A stretch of 64,000 nucleotides of DNA, from positions 1 through 64,000 of the forward strand of contig NZ_JABSNO010000014.1 in assembly GCF_013294015.1 (NCBI RefSeq). The letters run 5' to 3'. The notes under the pieces were generated by a model that worked only from the letters and a program-made list of their open reading frames with translations, was not told the DNA's origin and searched no databases. The stretch comes from Frigoriflavimonas asaccharolytica. Its GTDB lineage: Bacteria > Bacteroidota > Bacteroidia > Flavobacteriales > Weeksellaceae. The position numbers and the translations under genes were made by a program. Of the stretch, positions 60,952-64,000 are shown piece by piece. Positions within the stretch are counted from its first letter, which is position 1; each line of letters begins with the position of its first letter.

Positions 60952-61809
60952 TTACAAAACATTTAGTGTCTGCTCCTTTATTTTTTCCAAATCGTCTTTC
61001 ATCATCACTACCAATTTTTGAATTTCGGCGTGATTGGCTTTTGAACCTAACGTATTGATTTCACGTCCAATTTCTTGTGAAATAAAACCGAGTTTTTTGC
61101 CATTCAATGTTTCGGTTTCCATTACTTCTTGGTAATATTTCAGATGTTGAGACAAACGAACTTTTTCTTCTGCGATGTCCAGTTTTTCTGCGTAATACGC
61201 CATTTCTTGGTAGAATCTTGTTTCATCGATGTTATCAAATTCCTTCAAGGTTTTTCTGTAGCGCTCTTTTACTGCATCTAAACGGATGTCTTCGTATTGT
61301 AAAACTTGTTCTAGATTCTCTTCTATACTTTTGATGTTTCTAGATAATTCTTCTTGCAAGATATTCCCTTCTACACTACGGAAATCAGTAAATTTTTGAA
61401 GTGCTTCTTTAAGTAGATTATCTACATAATTCCATTCTTCATCATTCAAATCATCTTTTTGCACCGTTACAGATTCTGGCAATTTCATAGCGATTTTTAG
61501 AAATTCTATTTCAGAATCCTCTGTAGAAATAGCTTTTAATTGCTGGATATAATCTTGCACAATTTCATTATTAATGATGATATTGTTCTTGGCTTCTGTA
61601 TTTTCTATATTGATGTAGCAATCTATTTTGCCTCGCATCAAACTATCATTCAGAGATTTGCGAATTTCAAATTCTTTTTCTTTGTATCTGTGTGGAATTT
61701 TTATGTTGAGATCAAAGGTTTTGCTGTTTAAAGATTTTAGGTCGATGGTTATTTTTTTTCCGTCGAAAAAACCTTCGCTTCTTCCAAAACCTGTCATGGA
61801 TAATATCAT
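60952..61809 (-). CDS. yicC: YicC family endoribonuclease
   Basis: This 285-residue YicC protein begins with the diagnostic MILSMTGFGRSEG, then KSLNSKTFDLNIKIPHRYKE, and ends with the conserved helical DUF1732 domain (ETRFYQEMAYYAEKLDIAEE, EIGREINTLGSKANH, VVMMKDDLEKIKEQTLNV). YicC proteins act as RNA endonucleases affecting small-RNA and mRNA decay. It starts the operon with the unknown secreted protein, gmk and nadA. Confidence 0.92.
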   Translation of the reverse strand: MILSMTGFGRSEGFFDGKKITIDLKSLNSKTFDLNIKIPHRYKEKEFEIRKSLNDSLMRGKIDCYINIENTEAKNNIIINNEIVQDYIQQLKAISTEDSEIEFLKIAMKLPESVTVQKDDLNDEEWNYVDNLLKEALQKFTDFRSVEGNILQEELSRNIKSIEENLEQVLQYEDIRLDAVKERYRKTLKEFDNIDETRFYQEMAYYAEKLDIAEEKVRLSQHLKYYQEVMETETLNGKKLGFISQEIGREINTLGSKANHAEIQKLVVMMKDDLEKIKEQTLNVL

Positions 61810-61825
61810 ATTGCTTATTGTGTTA

Positions 61826-61833
61826 CAAAGATA
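61826..61833 (-). promoter_or_regulatory. Candidate -7 box for the yicC operon
   Basis: TATCTTTG on the minus strand, a classic -7 sequence; the leader would be about 10 bases. A TTTG lies at 61848-61851, closer than the usual 19-23 bp spacing. Confidence 0.45.
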
Positions 61834-61918
61834 AAAATTTAATTTTGCAAAAGAGATTACTTAATATATTAATGTATGTCCGTTTTTAGTAATAACATTA
61901 CTGAATTAACACAATATA

Positions 61919-62006
61919 GTCATTCCGTAAGAAACCTAACGAAGTGGTTCATCGAAGTCAATATCAACGCATTACAAAACAGAACTTTAGATTCCTACGG
62001 AATGAC
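61919..62006. repeat. Short intergenic inverted-repeat element
   Basis: GTCATTCCGTAAGAAACCT (from 61919) is nearly inverted by AGATTCCTACGGAATGAC (61989-62006), so the 88-bp unit can fold back on itself with about 11 perfect outer pairs. It lies between the divergent yicC and miaA genes. The form is like dispersed short palindromic repeats, but copy number cannot be seen from this window. Confidence 0.55.
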
Positions 62007-62038
62007 AAAAAACTGTATAAAAAGCTACTTATGATAAA

Positions 62039-62072
62039 TTGTTACTAAACATATAATCTTTTATTACTTTTG
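62039..62072 (+). promoter_or_regulatory. Candidate promoter for miaA
   Basis: TTG at 62039-62041 and TACTTTTG at 62065-62072 (matches TAnnTTTG) are separated by 23 bp, within the usual range. The leader would be about 42 bases. Confidence 0.5.
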
Positions 62073-62120
62073 CGGTTAAAATTATAACAGTCTGTTTTAG
62101 TTTTTTAAAGTGATTTTTAA

Positions 62121-63020
62121 ATGAAAACATTAATTTCTATCGTCGGAACTACCGGAATTGGAAAAACTGCTTTGGCTATTGCTTTAGCAAAACATTTCTC
62201 TACAGAAATTATTTCTTGCGATTCTCGTCAGTTTTTTAAGGAAATGAATATTGGAACCGCAAAACCAACTGCGCAAGAATTGGCCGAAGCTCCGCATCAT
62301 TTTATAGGCAATTTATCTGTAGAAGATTATTATTCCATCGGTAAATTTGAAGTTGAAAGTTTGGCAAAATTAGAAGAATTATTTCTAAATAATGAAGTAG
62401 TAATAATGGTTGGTGGAAGCATGATGTATGAAAAAGCTGTAATAAATGGTCTCAATGATTTGCCAGAAGCTAATGAAGAAAATCAATTTAAATTAAATAA
62501 TATTTTGGAAACTGAAGGGATCGAAAGTTTGCAGAAATTACTGGAAAATCTAGATCCGGAATATTATAAAACGGTTGATATTCAAAATCCCAGAAGATTG
62601 TTGCGAGCAATAGACATCATTTGGCAAACAGGAAAATCTTACACTCAAAATATTGCAGAAAGCACTGTAGAAAGAGATTTCAAAAACATAAGAATTGGCA
62701 TTGAAGCGCCACGAGAAATTATTTACCAAAGAATAAATGACAGGGTAGATGTGATGATGGAAAATGGTTTGCTGCAGGAAGTGCAAAATCTTGAATTTCA
62801 TAAAGATTCTGTTGCTTTGAAAACGGTAGGTTATACAGAATTATTCAAATTTATAGACAAAGAATGGAATTTAGAATTTGCCATTTCTGAAATTAAAAAA
62901 AATAGCCGAAGATTTGCAAAAAGACAATTGACTTGGTATAGAAAAGAGGAAAATATTCATTGGGTAAATTTTGAAAATCCGCTGGAAGAATCCTTATCTT
63001 TGCTGAATAAATTAATGTAA
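62121..63020 (+). CDS. miaA: tRNA dimethylallyltransferase
   Basis: The 299-residue MiaA adds a dimethylallyl group to A37 of tRNAs that read UNN codons. The P-loop is GTTGIGKTALAIALA, and the catalytic and DMAPP-binding ISCDSRQFFKEMNIGTAKPT and VGGSMMYEKAVINGLNDLP are as expected. IQNPRRLLRAIDIIWQTGKS and the KRQLTWYRKEENIHWV C-terminal segment belong to the tRNA-binding part. It is monocistronic with a promoter-like region upstream. Confidence 0.94.
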   Translation: MKTLISIVGTTGIGKTALAIALAKHFSTEIISCDSRQFFKEMNIGTAKPTAQELAEAPHHFIGNLSVEDYYSIGKFEVESLAKLEELFLNNEVVIMVGGSMMYEKAVINGLNDLPEANEENQFKLNNILETEGIESLQKLLENLDPEYYKTVDIQNPRRLLRAIDIIWQTGKSYTQNIAESTVERDFKNIRIGIEAPREIIYQRINDRVDVMMENGLLQEVQNLEFHKDSVALKTVGYTELFKFIDKEWNLEFAISEIKKNSRRFAKRQLTWYRKEENIHWVNFENPLEESLSLLNKLM

Positions 63021-63118
63021 CAATATACCAGTGGACTAGTGTAACAATTTACCAATTTGAAATCTACTTAAATTATTTAAACATTGAATAATTAATATCA
63101 AACTTTAAACAAAAGATC

Positions 63119-63679
63119 ATGGCAAATACACCCTCAAATATGCTAGAATTAGGAACAAAAGCACCTTTTTTTGAGCTTCCAAATCCTTCCATCAGCAATG
63201 AAATGCAATCGCTAGAAGACTTGAAAGGCGAGAAGGGAACACTTGTAATTTTCATGTGCAATCATTGTCCGTTTGTGTTGCACATCATCGATAAATTATC
63301 TGAATTATACGAAGACTATCAAAATAATGGGATAGAATTTATCGCTATCAATGCTAACGATGCAGATAAATATCCTGCAGATTCTCCAGAAAAAATGGCG
63401 GAATTTCAGGTAGAAAGAAAGTTTGATTTCCCTTATTTGTATGATGAAAGCCAGGCAATTGCAAAAGCCTATGACGCTGCTTGTACGCCAGATTTTTATT
63501 TTTTCGATGATAAATTAGACCTTATTTATCGCGGACAAATGGATGATTCTCGACCAGGAAATAATAAAGAAATTACGGGTGAAGATTTGATTATCGCTTT
63601 TGAAAATTTACTTGCAGAGCAAACACAAGAAGAAATTCAAAAACCGAGTATTGGCTGTAATATTAAGTGGAAAGCTTAA
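63119..63679 (+). CDS. Thioredoxin-like (AhpC/TSA-type) redox protein
   Basis: The 186 residues have the peroxiredoxin/thioredoxin fold: LGTKAPFFELPNPSI lead, FMCNHCPFVLHIIDKL with a CxxC pair, IEFIAINANDADKYP, and YDAACTPDFYFFDDKLDLIYRGQMDDS with the cis-Pro loop. The C-terminal KPSIGCNIKWKA end is strongly conserved in this subfamily, with an extra Cys that could act in resolving a disulfide. No signal peptide, so it is cytosolic. The partner reductant is not known. Confidence 0.85.
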   Translation: MANTPSNMLELGTKAPFFELPNPSISNEMQSLEDLKGEKGTLVIFMCNHCPFVLHIIDKLSELYEDYQNNGIEFIAINANDADKYPADSPEKMAEFQVERKFDFPYLYDESQAIAKAYDAACTPDFYFFDDKLDLIYRGQMDDSRPGNNKEITGEDLIIAFENLLAEQTQEEIQKPSIGCNIKWKA

Positions 63680-63699
63680 ATAAAAAGTATCACTTTGTC

Positions 63700-63759
63700 A
63701 AAGTTTTATACCGATAGAAATCGGGATGACGAAGTTTTTTTTATCGTGGGTGCAGATTT
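63700..63759 (+). repeat. 60-bp direct repeat, copy 1
   Basis: This aligns without gaps with copy 2 at an offset of 238 bp. By eye about 51 of 60 bases agree, and the last 17 bases (ATCGTGGGTGCAGATTT) are identical. A similar ATTCCG-x-AAGAAA theme is seen in the inverted repeat at 61919. Confidence 0.7.
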
Positions 63760-63937
63760 ATTACCATTAAGGTAGTGAAGGAATTAAGGACATGAAGAAT
63801 TTTTAGTAATGCTTATTATGATAAGGAACAAACTACGTTTATTCTGGTTAAGGTAATTAAGTCGTAGTTCGTTAATTCATATTAAAGTTTTGCGATATTT
63901 GAGTTTTCTTGAGAGTCTTGGTTTCCGCACATTTTTT

Positions 63938-63997
63938 AAAGTTCTATTCCGAAAGAAATCAAGGTCACAAAGTTATTTTTATCGTGGGTGCAGATTT
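63938..63997 (+). repeat. 60-bp direct repeat, copy 2
   Basis: Second copy of the repeat at 63700; its end coincides with the window edge, so further copies may follow outside. Confidence 0.7.
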
Positions 63998-64000
63998 TTC

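Larger units (their letters stand above)
63680..64000. other. Gene-free right end
   Basis: No gene is recognisable in this stretch. It carries the two copies of a 60-bp direct repeat (see repeat entries), 238 bp apart, and AT-rich sequence between them that resembles no element I know. Confidence 0.5.

Noticed and set aside
1-64000. CRISPR array, phage or integrated plasmid
   Set aside because: No regularly spaced repeats, no integrase, capsid, terminase or relaxase genes were seen in any frame.

Overview
The window is low-GC DNA (by eye about one third G+C) with dense genes, very short intergenic gaps and few Shine-Dalgarno sites. It carries type IX secretion sorting domains, SusC/SusD proteins and -7 boxes of the TAnnTTTG type. 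Together these point to Bacteroidota, order Flavobacteriales, most likely a Chryseobacterium relative (Weeksellaceae). The genus is an inference. No phage, insertion sequence, CRISPR array or rRNA operon is visible; there is one tRNA (Cys).

Layout. 0-1.7 kb: an N-terminally broken NodS-type methyltransferase facing a family 2 glycosyltransferase. 1.7-13.3 kb: a stress-type region with a KatE-type catalase, a YciF-like ferritin-fold protein, a glycosyltransferase/UDP-galactopyranose mutase/GH1-like trio, DUF421, OsmC, an FMN reductase, a pyruvate-oxidase-like enzyme and DoxX, plus a decayed sigma/anti-sigma gene pair. 13.4-23.2 kb (+): an ArsS-type radical SAM operon with an AhpD-like peroxidase, ArsS, a DUF2064 transferase, SusC, SusD, a sodium/solute symporter, a calcineurin-fold protein and a purine nucleoside phosphorylase. 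Methionine sulfoxide reductases A and B follow, closed by a terminator.

24.6-40.1 kb (-): a long same-strand run. It holds a GH113-like enzyme, two DUF547 proteins, an ECF sigma factor with a CxxC anti-sigma-like protein, a GT-C enzyme, MazEF, two membrane/dolichol-type GT2 enzymes, a MORN protein, a 4Fe-4S membrane protein with an FAD oxidoreductase, and a lipoprotein. It ends with a second block of genes of the kind that accompany ArsS: TIGR04283 and TIGR04282 transferases, DUF547, a fatty acid hydroxylase/sterol desaturase family protein, an outer-membrane protein and a rhodanese. 40.3-48.9 kb: large outer-membrane proteins and two twin T9SS cargo proteins.

49-63.7 kb: mostly housekeeping. 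It includes a fused eukaryote-like UMP synthase (PyrE-PyrF), an aroC-thioredoxin-TlpA operon, a membrane glycosyltransferase-like protein, tRNA-Cys, folB, a yicC-gmk-nadA operon and miaA. The right end (63.7-64 kb) is gene-free and holds a 60-bp direct repeat.

The most interesting system is the ArsS locus. The radical SAM enzyme is expected to make an adenosyl (5'-deoxyadenosyl) product. The operon also encodes a nucleoside phosphorylase whose base-recognition residue is Asp rather than the Asn of guanine-specific PNPs, which fits removal of adenine. The nucleotidyl/glycosyl-transferase-like proteins here and in the 35-40 kb block could then move the resulting sugar phosphate onto an acceptor. 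That pathway is inferred; only the gene content and residues are seen. No ArsM arsenite methyltransferase is present in the window.
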